Shown here: positions 11,581-22,058 of the stretch, in pieces
How the letters are laid out: every line of letters begins with the position of its first letter
Position numbering within the stretch: position 1 is the stretch's first letter
NCBI GenBank assembly: GCA_951217055.1
Contig: OX578278.1
Span: forward strand, 31,757,105 to 31,821,104
DNA from: Gerris lacustris
Taxonomy: Eukaryota; Arthropoda; Insecta; Hemiptera; Gerridae
Length of the DNA: 64,000 nt
Direction of reading: 5' to 3'
Position numbers and translations under genes: made by a program
The notes under the pieces: generated by a model
What the model was told of the DNA's origin: nothing
Seen by the model: only the letters and a program-made list of their open reading frames with translations
Database searches by the model: none

Positions 11581-12554
11581 TATAAATAGTTTTTACACAA
11601 TAAACAATATAAAAATAATTTTAATGTTGATATAACAATAAAGTACAAGGTAGGATGCCAGGAAGCTATGTGCCACACTAATTGGCAGTCTATTTTGTTT
11701 ATTGGAAAAGAAAACTTGTTTTTTTCGTTGATTTAAAGAAAATAAGGGGGCAAAAAAACGCAATTTTTAAGATCACATGGCGCAAAGAAGTATTACCACA
11801 AAAACAGATATATATTTCTACTCAGGGCCTCCTCCTATTTTAAAAGCCCACTTCGTGAAAACCCTTTAAAATATAAAGATTTACCTAAATTAAAAATTTA
11901 AAATTAATGAAGGCTGAAATTTAAAATTTAATTCCTAAATTATAAATTTGACTTATTTACCTTAAAATAAAATGTCAACTCTTTAATCTTTAACTCCTTG
12001 TATTTAAGAGACGATTTTTTTAGTCTTCCAATAATATTCCTATGTTTTGGTTATTACTTATAAAGTAACAGCAAAGTTTCGAATTGTTGTTTGGGGTACT
12101 TATAATATAAGATCTCTAGACAGACAAATAAACACAGGAAATTATAGATCCTCGCGGTGATCTTCATCGGCACCCTTCATTCCTGACTTTTATAATACAT
12201 TATTCATAATATTTTATTAACTTATTTATTCATGAAAACAGAAAAAAGAACAAACCTGTCCTTATTTTTTTAAAAAAAACATCAATTATATTTTTGGGCA
12301 ATAATTTTCTTCTTTTCTTAAAAAACGTTTATTTACCGTAAGAAAGTTCTAAAAAATCTCGGTAAATATTTTAGAAGTAGAAAGTGATTAAAAATTGTGT
12401 GTGCGGAATTTTAAAAATTGTGTCTTTATAATTGTGAAGAATCTTATTAAAATAAGTGCTAAGTTTTATGCCCTTCGAAATTTGAAAAATGTAATCTAAA
12501 TGAGCATTTTTGTAACTGATGATTGAGGTGGTTCGTTACAGTTCAAGTATAATG

Positions 12555-13380
12555 AGGGGGTATGTTAGCGAGATGCTGTCAAATGAATCACAGTGAGAAA
12601 GATTATGCTAACGCTTCACTAAATTTATTGGCATAATCAGAGCAAGAAACAAAGTATGATAAAAATAATACAAAAAATCGGTCTGAGACAACTCTGACAA
12701 ACTTTCTCATATACGAGTCATAATTACTTAACCCAGTGTTTTCCATTTATTAGTTTTTGTATGTACATTTAATTATTATTAAATATGACATCAAAATTTA
12801 TCATAAAAATAACTTCTCCTCGCGCTTGGGACACCGGCGTTTAATGCTATTTTCTCAGGAACTAGATTTTTCCTGGAAACACTACTTATATCGTTAGATC
12901 CGTATTTAAATGGACTACATTTTAGAATTTTTTAATCAAAATCGTCGGAACCGTTTTCGAGAAATAATTTGTTCACGCTTTTTCAGAGTTTTTGGAGGGT
13001 AGTGCGTAGTGCCCCAAATTTGGAGCTTAAATTCATTTCTCGATTTCGCCTCGGGGAATGCTTTTTCTGAACATGTATGCCAAACTTTGTCAAAATCGGC
13101 CCAGTAGTTTAGGCTCCACGCTTTCTGCACAGACAGACGACAGACAGACATTTTTTAAAAACCACTTTTTTGGACTCAGGGGACATCAAAACGTGTAAAT
13201 CCATCAAAATCTCAAAATGGAATTTTCGCGCTATCACAATACTTTCTTATTATATGAGAAAGTGAAAAGGTCAGTTGTCTCTTAGACGTTTTATAAAGGA
13301 AATCTAATAAATTTAGCGAAATTTTACCATAAATTTTCTCACTGTGTTTTATTTGACAGCATCTTGCTAACATATCTTCT
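12555..13380. mobile_element. inverted-repeat element hosting a family A insertion
   Basis: Left arm 12557-12630 (TGTTAGCGAGATGCTGTCAA, CACAGTGAGAAA, CACTAAATTTATTGG) and right arm 13307-13378 (AATTTAGCGAAATTTT, TTCTCACTGTG, TTGACAGCATCTTGCTAACA) are inverted copies of about 70 bp. Read inward, both arms show a similar open frame (LARCC-Q-HSEK on both). A family A copy (12701-13263) lies between them. Confidence 0.6.
12701..13263 (+). mobile_element. dispersed repeat family A, complete copy (563 bp)
   Basis: Has perfect 13-bp terminal inverted repeats, ACTTTCTCATATA at 12701 and TATATGAGAAAGT ending at 13263. The interior holds the family landmarks TTTTCTCAGGAACTAGATTT, ATCGTTAGATCC, AATCGTCGGAACCGTTTTCG, TCGATTTCGCCTCGGGGAAT, GTCAAAATCGGCCCAGTAG and GACAGACATTTTTTAAAAAC. 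No transposase; a non-autonomous DNA transposon (MITE-like). No clear target duplication. Confidence 0.75.
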
Positions 13381-13811
13381 AATGTAACTGATCTTAGACT
13401 TTTATTAATGTTTCGATAAACGATCAAGAGAGAATGATCCGGAAAATCAATTGACTTTTTAATTCTAACCCGAATGCTTTAACCGGAAAAACCGAGTGTT
13501 TCACCAAAAATGATCGTTTTTCGGACTGTGTTTAGGTTCTAGTTTGTTAAAATAAATTTTGAAAATATGAAAGTATAATATGTATAACATAAGTTATAAT
13601 ATATTTACATTCTCATAAATAACAGCTTTCTGCAACCTAAATGTTTCTTACGCCCATTAACGTTAAACATGATTTACGACTTGTATTTCAAACCAAATGA
13701 CTCTATGTGCTATTGATTCAAAATAACAGCTTTAAGTTGTAAATGTTTATTTATTAATTAATAGTCATGGCTAAAGTCAAGATTTAATGCACTTTTTTTT
13801 AACAAGATCAT

Positions 13812-14004
13812 TGATAAATAAAAAGAAACAGTCTCCCCACGGAAGAAAATACTTGTTTATTTACCAAAGCAGCTCTCGGCGTTTATAAAGGTTATCATCA
13901 GTGCCGATTTCAGTCACCGATGATGGCTTTATAAAAGCCGAAACCTGCTTTGGTAAATAAACAAGTATTTTCTTCCGTGGAGAGACTGTTTCTTTTTATT
14001 TATT
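13812..14004. mobile_element. head-to-head Penelope-like terminal repeats (palindrome)
   Basis: Arms of about 60 bp at 13812-13872 and 13945-14004 are near-perfect inverted copies (GTAAATAAACAAGTATTTTC, TTCCGTGG-GAGACTG, TTTCTTTTTATTTAT). Between them lies CCGATGA TGGC..GCC GAAAC on the + strand (13917-13944), and an inverted, damaged counterpart with an intact CTGATGA on the - strand (13892-13898). CTGATGA-stem-GAAA is the hammerhead core found in Penelope-like element terminal repeats, so this looks like two such termini in opposite orientation. Confidence 0.6.
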
Positions 14005-14631
14005 AAGATGATCTCCATCAACGCTCTAATTTCTCAAGATCATTCAGTTCTTTTAAATATCTCCTCTGCCTTTTTTAATTATTATCTTTTATAATGGCTG
14101 TTTAAAAACCGCTTTTTTAATAAAAACAATTAGGATTTTTTGGTATATTTTCTTTTGTTAATTTGTTAAAAGATGAAACTGTTGGGGGGGGGGGGGGGGG
14201 CACGAAAAACACAATTTTTTAAGGACAAATGGTGAAAGATGAATTGGTATTAACACGAAACAGAATATATAGATATATTTATATACTGAAGACAAAGACA
14301 GATGTATTCAGGGCGTCCTCCTCTTTCATTTAACGCACCTCACATAAGGCAACGTCGTTAAAAAAGTCTTCCCCTATTTCTTGAGGCTAGATTTTTTTTA
14401 TTTTTTCTGTGTTTGGGTAATTGTTATTACACATAACATAATTATCATACTTTAGTGTTGAGTACTTTCGGAGATCAGGTGCATTAACGCCAGACAGGCA
14501 AACGCAGAAAATGATCAAGGTCCTGGGTTTTGCCTAACCACCCTAAAAATAGCCTTGATATCTTAAATTAAAGCAAATTTGTTTACAGTTATCAGTTATC
14601 ATACAATCGAGGCAGCATTATCAACCATCGC

Positions 14632-15503
14632 CAGTGCCGGATTTAGGTTTTTTGAGGCCCTAGGGCAAATTTTACTAGCGGCCCCCCACATTGTTTTTTC
14701 ACCTAGTTTTTATGAACTATAGAAGTTCTATCATTGAAAATTTGACAATACCGTTATGGCAAGTTTATAATATTCGTAGGCCTGACTTAACTAATGTCAA
14801 AAAAGTTTAATAAACTATACAATAAATCGGAAGATTTTTTTTAACTCTTGAAATACTTTTTAATTTGGTTTTACGTACTACATAATATTATGTGGTTAGG
14901 TTTTAATAATTAAGCCGATAAAACTACACTGTTTATGGGATTTTTATTTATTTGTGGAACCTTTTTTAAAAACTTATAAGTATAAAATGTATAGTTCAGG
15001 AGATGGCGTGCAAAAGAGTGTTTGACTAACAAAAAGTAATACTTTGGTGCCTGTAAAAAATATGTGGTTGTTGGTCCCATAAGTTAGTATGCGGGATATA
15101 AGTTCGTCAGCTTGGCAATAGGCATATGAAAGAAACAAACAAACAGATGGATAGCGGCCATGTCCCGGCCATTTTGGTGGACTACTTGATTTTCATGATC
15201 ATGAGTACAAGATTAGTTAGTAGACCAAGTTGATGTTAGCTTGTCACTTGATAGGTGACCACTCTTATTTGGAGTAGGTAATAATTGAATATCTAATCTA
15301 ACCTATCAAGTGACAAGCTAAAATTAACTTGATATTTGATCTAATCGCTAACAGTATTCAGGATCATACTCAAATTCAAGAAATGCTCCTTAGAATATAC
15401 TGTGTCAAAGGCGCTCAGCGGCAAGCCATATCAATGTATTGCCCATATCTGCGGCCCCCCTTAAGCCCGCGGCCTAGTCGGCCTAGTGGTAAATCCGGCA
15501 CTG
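14632..15503. mobile_element. hAT-type element (872 bp), non-autonomous
   Basis: Perfect 14-bp terminal inverted repeats: CAGTGCCGGATTTA at 14632 and TAAATCCGGCACTG ending at 15503. Flanked by an 8-bp target duplication, accatcgc / accattgc (7 of 8). The sub-terminal regions are also complementary (GAGGCCCTAGGGC..GGCCCCCC versus GCGGCCCCCC..GGCCTAGT). No transposase. A family C copy (14995-15345) is nested inside, with an 18-bp perfect inverted repeat GCTTGTCACTTGATAGGT at 15238 and 15302. Confidence 0.9.
14995..15345 (+). repeat. dispersed repeat family C, copy 2 (inside a hAT element)
   Basis: Landmarks GTTCAGGAGATGGCGTGCAA, AAGAGTGTTTGACTAAC, AAAATATGTGGTTG, CCATTTTGGTGGACT, CAAGATTAGTTAGTAGACC, and the CACTTGATAGGT / ACCTATCAAGTG pair match the copy at 8345 and, reversed, the one at 18510. 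Confidence 0.7.
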
Positions 15504-15688
15504 ACCATTGCGTTAATAAAAATGGGAGTAACAACTAGATACTGAAGGATACGGCTAGAGAGAGTGGTGTGAATGTCGATTTAGCTTTAATAAGACCAAT
15601 GTGAATAGTCACTTCTTCTCCAATTCCTTGCACATATTTGATAAAGTATGATATCTATGATGCAATTTTTTTTTTTTTTAATTTTCAG

Positions 15689-15737
15689 TCCATTTACTCG
15701 GCCTAAACTTGGGAAACTTCACGAGGCATCCTGTATG
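15689..15737 (+). CDS. unc80: unc80 exon 2 (residues 29-45)
   Basis: A 49-nt exon after a long T-rich tract ending ttttcag. With the two bases from exon 1 it encodes SPFTRPKLGKLHEASCM, an almost exact insect UNC80 block. Donor gtatga. It leaves in phase 0, so it can join exon 3 directly or take the 21-nt microexon candidate at 27739. It is easily missed by gene finders because it is short and flanked by 8.4-kb and 13.6-kb introns. Confidence 0.93.
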
Positions 15738-17810
15738 GTATGAACATTTCTTTAAAATTTAATTCGTTTTAATTTCACGTTTTAATCATTTAAAAAAAGG
15801 GGAGTGTTTAATATAAATGGAAAAAATACATTTTTTTAACTATGCATTTGTTTTGTAAATTTGAAATATCAAATTTGTTTTCTGTTGATTTTTAATACAG
15901 CTTTATGTGTGGTGTGTGTGATTTTTTTGTTGTTATTTTATGTTTACAATTCTATGTGACTGTCTTATTTGTATTATAATATTATTATAGGTTTGCATAA
16001 TTTACCAAAAACAAAAAAATCAACAATAAAACATTTTATTTATTAATTTTTAAATAAAATTCAAAAAGTAATTTAAGTCATAAATGAATGGATTTTATAC
16101 AGGAACGGAAATAAAAAAAAAAAACATTAAGACCTCTAATGTTTTGATTACCTGCGTAAGTTGAACTAACTTTTAAAAAAGAAAAACAAGGATAATCCAT
16201 CAAAACGTTCGGGTAATACATAGGTCAAATCCATTAGTTTTTAACCAATGACAAGAATAAGTGCGCAGGAGTCCCCTTCATAGCACGAAAATCGATTTTG
16301 AGAAAAACCCAATTTAAAGTTTATCAATTAATAGAAAGTAAGAAAATTATTTTAAAGAAATCCGAAAAAAAAAAATAAAAAACTATAAAATATGTAAATA
16401 CTTACAATCACGAGTTAAAAAGATATTTCCGAAATAGTCTGTCAATGAGTATTGAACATATTATCTTTATCGCGTACTTTAAGTTTTGCTTTTACGATCC
16501 ATTATTGTTGAACTTGTTTGATTTGTTCTCCTTTTTTTCTATTAAATCTGACAAAAACTTTTTGTTTTTCTTACATGAATGAACGTAACTATTAAGCAAA
16601 ATTTAATAAGCCCATACGGTTGAAATTATTATGGCACCATCTGAGGGCTACTTTCGATAAACCCCTCTTAATTTCTTAAAAAAGTTTGTGCGCATGTGTC
16701 GTATTTCTCTCTATATATAAAAACCTCATTAAAAAACTAACACTTGAGAATTTTCAAGTAGTCTTAACTTTGGTATATAACAAGGAATGTTTCTTCTCTC
16801 CTCTATAACATTTCTTTCTTTTTTTTAATTTCCCCTTTCCTCCTTACTATAATATGTGTACCGCTCCTCCTATATTAAAACGACGTAACTGTCAGATTTT
16901 CTAAAATTAAGGTTAACATGTCATAAGTGATCGGAAAACCTAATACCTAATACATCAAATTTTATACAGTATCGGAATCATATTTTGCATGTTGTGCGTC
17001 ATGAATACAAGGGTTTTTTTTGTAATGCATATTAATTTTATGCATATAAATTACAATCAGTTTTTAGACTCTTCTGTAAAATAATTGTATTATATACAAT
17101 CAAGTCGTTCTACCAGAGGAGCATATTATTTTTTAGGAAATGCGTTGTATATAATACAGTTCGTGCTAATCTACAGTTGCCCAAGCTCTTACCTAAACCC
17201 TTTCAACCTTTTATAACAAATAGATGTATATTGTGCATTATTACTCATTGACGCTCAATTTTATTGTTAAATTATCAAATATTGAGCGAATATGACCGTT
17301 TTAATGGATTGTTTTATTAAAATATGATTTTTCTTTAATTCATAATGATAGTGAATAAAAACTTTGAGAGATAAGTTGATAAATTTATATAAATTAAAAA
17401 ATCTACCATAGCTTTAAAAATTGGTCTATCTTTATAACTAGTGGTTCCCTATAAAAAAAATTATGTTTTTTCTTGTAAGTTCGTCAAGGAATGGAAATAA
17501 AAGAATTTCAAAAAAAAAAAGGTATACATATTTTGTCTCTGGAGGGACATCATCTGGAGAATTTGTTTTTATATAAACAAAAGCTAATATTAACCTTTTA
17601 ACCCAAGGATACTACAACTTGTACATTATATTAATTGACATAATTATAAATCGACTTTTATAATAAAGTAATTTTAAGTCACAAATGAGTGAGATTATGT
17701 TTAGTAAATTGCAGGTGTGTAGTATGTACGAATGTAATTGTTGTTTAATGAGGGAATGTAATTATATAAAACTAGTTAATTTTAATGGATAACAATTAAT
17801 TACTTTGATT
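15738..17810. other. start of unc80 intron 2, mostly unrecognised
   Basis: AT-rich. 16615-16670 holds the relic repeat that was the target of the hAT MITE at 5140. 17083-17168 has an inverted ATTGTATTATATACAA / TTGTATATAATACAG pair about 55 bp apart. No coding signal. Confidence 0.45.
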
Positions 17811-17817
17811 ACAAGCC

Positions 17818-17853
17818 TGACGATGATTCTATAGGGACGAAACATAAGGGATT
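17818..17853 (+). repeat. possible Penelope-like terminus, degenerate hammerhead motif
   Basis: GACGATGATTCT-ATA-GGGACGAAAC has the shape C-GATGA / short stem / GAAAC. It is followed by an AT-rich tail ending in AAATAAATAACACC, similar in layout to the Penelope-like ends at 13917 and 34329. The core has a substitution, so activity is not expected. Confidence 0.3.
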
Positions 17854-18509
17854 TTAAATAAATAACACCAAACACGAAAAAGCAAAAGCATAATTAATCT
17901 TTGTATATTAAAACAATTAGGAATCGGTCTTTCATTAAACATGAGCTACGATTTTTTGACAATTAACTTAAGTTTTTCTATTTACATTAATCAGTACGAT
18001 ATACTGGGGGTTCCGCACCCATACATGAATACTCCAGGAGGTGATACTACACCTAAAATGCAGCCAAATAGTTGGTATAGACTGTCTTTTTTTCAACCCC
18101 TTCTGGAGTTATAAACTTAAATTTAGTTTTCAAAACTACTTTACCTCTCGCCTACTTTATCGCTTTAAACATTTTATTACTCAAAAACTACTATATCTGA
18201 AGCATTATCTTATAAGCAATTTTAAAGAGCGCAGTTATTTTCTATAGGGAAAAATATTCAGTTCATATTCTCAGATTCTATTCACCCCGCTGTAAAATGA
18301 AAAAGCCGTTCGTAAATGAAAAATGATTATATTTTCAAAATTTGGTTATAACTCAAAAACCATAAAAGCGGATAATGTAAAAGGTTAAGAAAAATTGGGG
18401 CATTTAGTAAGCATTAAAAATGGTGTTGCTTTTTTTTAATATTCCAATCTTAAGTTGGCGAAAAAATTAGTTAAATAAAAAAAGTTCGCTTAAACCACTG
18501 GTTTTGAGA

Positions 18510-18715
18510 AAATCTCATATACCTGTTCAAGAGGTACTTGATACAACAGACATAACTGGTCACCATTAAGTGGCAAACTAACACTTGATTTTCTGTCTAC
18601 TAACCACATATTCATAAAAGGCACCAAAACATTAACTTATACACAAAATTCTAGCTTGATGTTAGTCAAACACTTTTTTGCTTGCTATCTCCTGAACTAA
18701 TAGTCCATACCTACT
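18510..18715 (-). repeat. dispersed repeat family C, copy 3 (inverted)
   Basis: Reverse complement of the family C landmarks: CTCATATACCTG, TGGTCACCATTAAGTGGCAA, ACTAACCACATATTC, GCACCAAAACATTAAC, TAGCTTGATGTTAGTCAAAC and TATCTCCTGAACTA. Confidence 0.65.
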
Positions 18716-18820
18716 GTTTAGCTGCCCTTACAGATGTATTGTATCAATACTACTCCTACAGTATTTATATCTACGAGTAAGTGCAGAGTGCAGAACGCCC
18801 TGTTTGTGTGTGTGTGTATA

Positions 18821-19725
18821 CAGGGTGGCACAAAAGTATGGAAACCCCAGAATAACTTGTCATAAATGCATTTTTTCGAAAAAAGATTCATACACAAGTT
18901 TCAGGATTTTTCCGTTGCTATTCAATGGTGACCTTAAATTTGACCTTGCCCTTCAAGGTCATTTGAAGGTCAACTTTGTTTTTTTAAATGGAAACCCCCA
19001 TTTCTTATTGCGGATTTGAAAAGAGCAGCAAATTTTACGTAAAATATGACCTTGACATTCAAGGTCATTTTAAAGTCTATAGGTATTGTTTTTCCAGTAA
19101 GAACTTCTACTTTTTATTGCGGATTGCTAAATACCTAAATTCAAACAACGTCCTACACCCACGGTCGACCATAGCCTAAACCACGTCCTTGACCATGACC
19201 TTTAAGGTCATTTCAACCCTTCCCCCGTTTTTATTTATTTTTTTGTCCTTAAAGGTTGACCACGTCCTTGACCATGAGCTTTAAAGACGAAATAAAAATT
19301 ATAAAGGGGGAAGGGTTGTAAAGACCTTGAAAGTCATGGTTAAGGAATTGGTGTAGGCTATGGTCGACTATGGGTGTTGGACGTGGTTGGGTGAAGGTAA
19401 AATTCAGCTATTTCGCAATCTGCAATAAAAAGTAGAAGTTCTCATTGGAAAAACAATTTTGACCTTAAAATACCCTGAAGGTCATGGTCAAAGACATGGT
19501 CAAGGTCATATTTTACGTAACATTTCCTGCTCTTTTCAAAACCGCAATAAAAAATGGGTTTCCCATTTACAAAAACAAATTTGGCCTTCAAATGACCTTG
19601 AAGGTCAAATCCAAGGTCACCATTGAATAGCTAGGGAAAAATCCTGAAATTTTTTATGAAACGTTTTTCGAAAAAATTCATTTCTGATGAGTTATTCTGG
19701 GGTTTCCATACTTTTGTGCCACCCT
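18821..19725. mobile_element. fold-back transposon with many AGGTCA half-sites (about 905 bp)
   Basis: Ends CAGGGTGGCACAAAAGTATG (18821) and its inverted copy CATACTTTTGTGCCACCCT (to 19725). The two halves are complementary over nearly the whole length (GGAAACCCC, TTTTTCGAAAAA, GCTATTCAATGGTGACCTT, AAATGACCTTGAAGG, TACGTAAAATATGACCTTGA all recur inverted). The termini next to TA-rich flanks suggest the Tc1/mariner group. About 14 AGGTCA or TGACCT motifs occur, several as the full TCAAGGTCA (18953, 19058, 19499 regions). No transposase. Confidence 0.8.
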
Positions 19726-19730
19726 ACATA

Positions 19731-21900
19731 TATATATATATATATATATATAACATATGATTGTCTTAGCTTGTTTAATATGTCCTGATTTATTTGTTTG
19801 TTGCCCTTTTTATGTGTCTTACGATCCTAGTCTAATTTAACCAGATTTTTATTACAGATTTTAATAATTATTTAATTGTTATTTACTGAAAATATACATT
19901 ATAAAAATGAAATCATAAATTAAATATTTTTAAAATTGTCTTTGATCTTGTAACTTTAATTTATTATAATATTCTCTAACAAAACGAGAAAAGTATACAT
20001 TATTTTAAATTATATTACTTATTGCTTTGTGAAACATAATAATGTTTTTATATTAACACATAATCACATTCGAACCTGGGTAATATCTTCAGGATTATAC
20101 CTGTTTTATAAATGTTGATTTTCACTCCGATCTTATTTTTACCTTTTAACATGTTTTGTTATTTCTGGATGGACCAAGCAAGAAGGAGAAAACAAAATCA
20201 TTCTCTTATGTCTTATACCAATCTTAGAGATAAGTTGATGATTAATTAGTACTAAAATTAGCTTATTTAGATTAGATCATGAGAGGTTCTCAGGTATTTT
20301 TCCAGATAATAATGAATCAGGAAAATTGAAAGCATATACCCCAAAAACGAGTAAACGTGAAATGTTTAAAAAAAAAAAAAAATCAAATTAAAAGAGTAAA
20401 ATAGTTAATTTATTGTTATAATAACTATACAAACAATTCAGACTAATTTTAACCACTTATGCATTTTCAGTGAACTAGTAATTTACTAATAATTAGTAAC
20501 TAATTATTAGCCTCGTCATTGATAAAAAAGAGTACCAGTCGTTCAGGCTCGATTTACCAATGGGCAGACTGGGCAATTGCCCAGGGCGGCTATTTCTCTG
20601 GATGGCAATTTTGCTGGGGAGCGGAAAATTTTCGGATAATTTTTTTATTTTTATTATTTCCACAACAAAAAAAAAACCGGGAACGACACAACTAACCTGC
20701 GAAGCCCGCGGCATTTTTCCGAAGTTGTTACCGAGTTTGCTAAGAAAAAATCAAGCAAAATGTCAATGTGTAGTTCAGTTTAAGTGGTATGTAGTTATGT
20801 TAACTAAAAGTTTCAAGAATATTATAGAAAATTATTATATTACAGGCTATTCACTTTACATTATTACAATACATATTAACAAAACTATGTTAATAATGTA
20901 GAAATAAATATTCACTCTTCGTCCATCCAGATCAACTTTATAATAAATAACATCAAATCATCTAAATTATTTGTTTATTGGTGGATTTATTTTTTTAATT
21001 TATATTATCATTATGTATTATAATCACACATTTTATTTTGTTATATATTTAACCAGAGTTTATTGTTATCATGTTTTGTTCATATTGCACAATGTTTTTT
21101 TGTAATTTGAATGTCTATAAATAATATGTTGCTTTGTCTGTCTGTCCACGCTGTCTATGTCTGTCTGTGCTTTCACTAATGTCTAACAGTTCTGCCAAAA
21201 TGCACCAGGACATCACGTAAGTAAATATGATAGGGGAGAGCAATGTTGAAAACCATGAAGGTGAGATGTTAAATCAGATTAATATAAGGGGATTATTTTG
21301 TGAAACCCCTGTGCTTTGAAATTGAATAACGGGACAGTACATTATATTATTACCGCCAAAGCTCAAAATCAATCAAAACTAGAATTGTCTGTTAATATTT
21401 AGTCAAAACTAATTTTAACTGATATGGAGCAGGAAAGTTAATTGAGTAATTTTCAAGCTGAATACATATATATATCGACTGTTATACGAATAATGATCAT
21501 TATTGCTTATAACAATTAAATTGTTGCTCAGTATAGCAGTCAATTAAGTTGTGAGTGGGCCTGTGATGTATTTTATCAAAATTAATTAGGAAATGCCAGT
21601 TTTTCCTAATTGAAAATCACTCAATACGGGATTTTAAAATCATTAAAAACTAGAATTTACTAAAATCCACTTCACTGATCCCCAAATTATTCTAATTGTA
21701 ATTTAATTGGTCAAATTATCCTGGTTAACCACTTTAAGAATTACTTGTAAAAAACGTTCCTTACACGTAATTAAACACGAAAAAGAAGCAACTAATGCAA
21801 GTTGCGAATGGCGAATGGTACAAAACACTTTGAACTGCTCCATTTTAGTTAAAAATAGTTTTGTCTCGTGACTAATTATTAACAAGACATTCTAGCTCTG
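19731..21900. other. intron 2 stretch, no element with clear ends
   Basis: 19731-19752 is a (TA)n run adjoining the fold-back element. 20568-20583 is a perfect 16-bp palindrome CTGGGCAATTGCCCAG within a GC-richer island (20545-20720) that looks like the end of an unclassified DNA element. 20367-20382 is an A-run. No convincing coding frame; the 113-codon open frame at 20560-20901 is low-complexity. Confidence 0.4.
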
Positions 21901-21930
21901 AATTCTCAAAATCGGTTTTGACTAAAGAGC

Positions 21931-22009
21931 TTAGTCAAAACTAGTTCTGATTAGGAAGTTGTAGCTAACTTGGAGCTACAATTTCCTAATCAGAACTAGT
22001 TTTGACTAA
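21931..22009. repeat. 79-bp near-perfect palindrome
   Basis: 36-nt arms at 21931-21966 and 21974-22009 match at 35 of 36 positions (TTAGTCAAAACTAGTTCTGA / TCAGAACTAGTTTTGACTAA at the outer ends) around a 7-nt loop. The outer flank repeats the motif GTTTTGACTAA in both directions (21915, 22000). Related TAGTCAAAACTA words occur at 21400, so a short inverted-repeat element is likely. Confidence 0.75.
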
Positions 22010-22058
22010 GTTCTTTAGTCAACTCTAACTCATTTAGGGTTTTTGCCGATAACATATA

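Noticed and set aside
18988..19179. Open frame inside the fold-back element as a transposase
   Set aside because: The frame lies within one arm of a palindrome made of TGACCTT repeats; it has no transposase motif.
20560..20901. 113-codon + strand open frame
   Set aside because: It begins in the GC-richer relic element and drifts into AT-rich sequence; composition changes mid-frame and no domain is recognisable.
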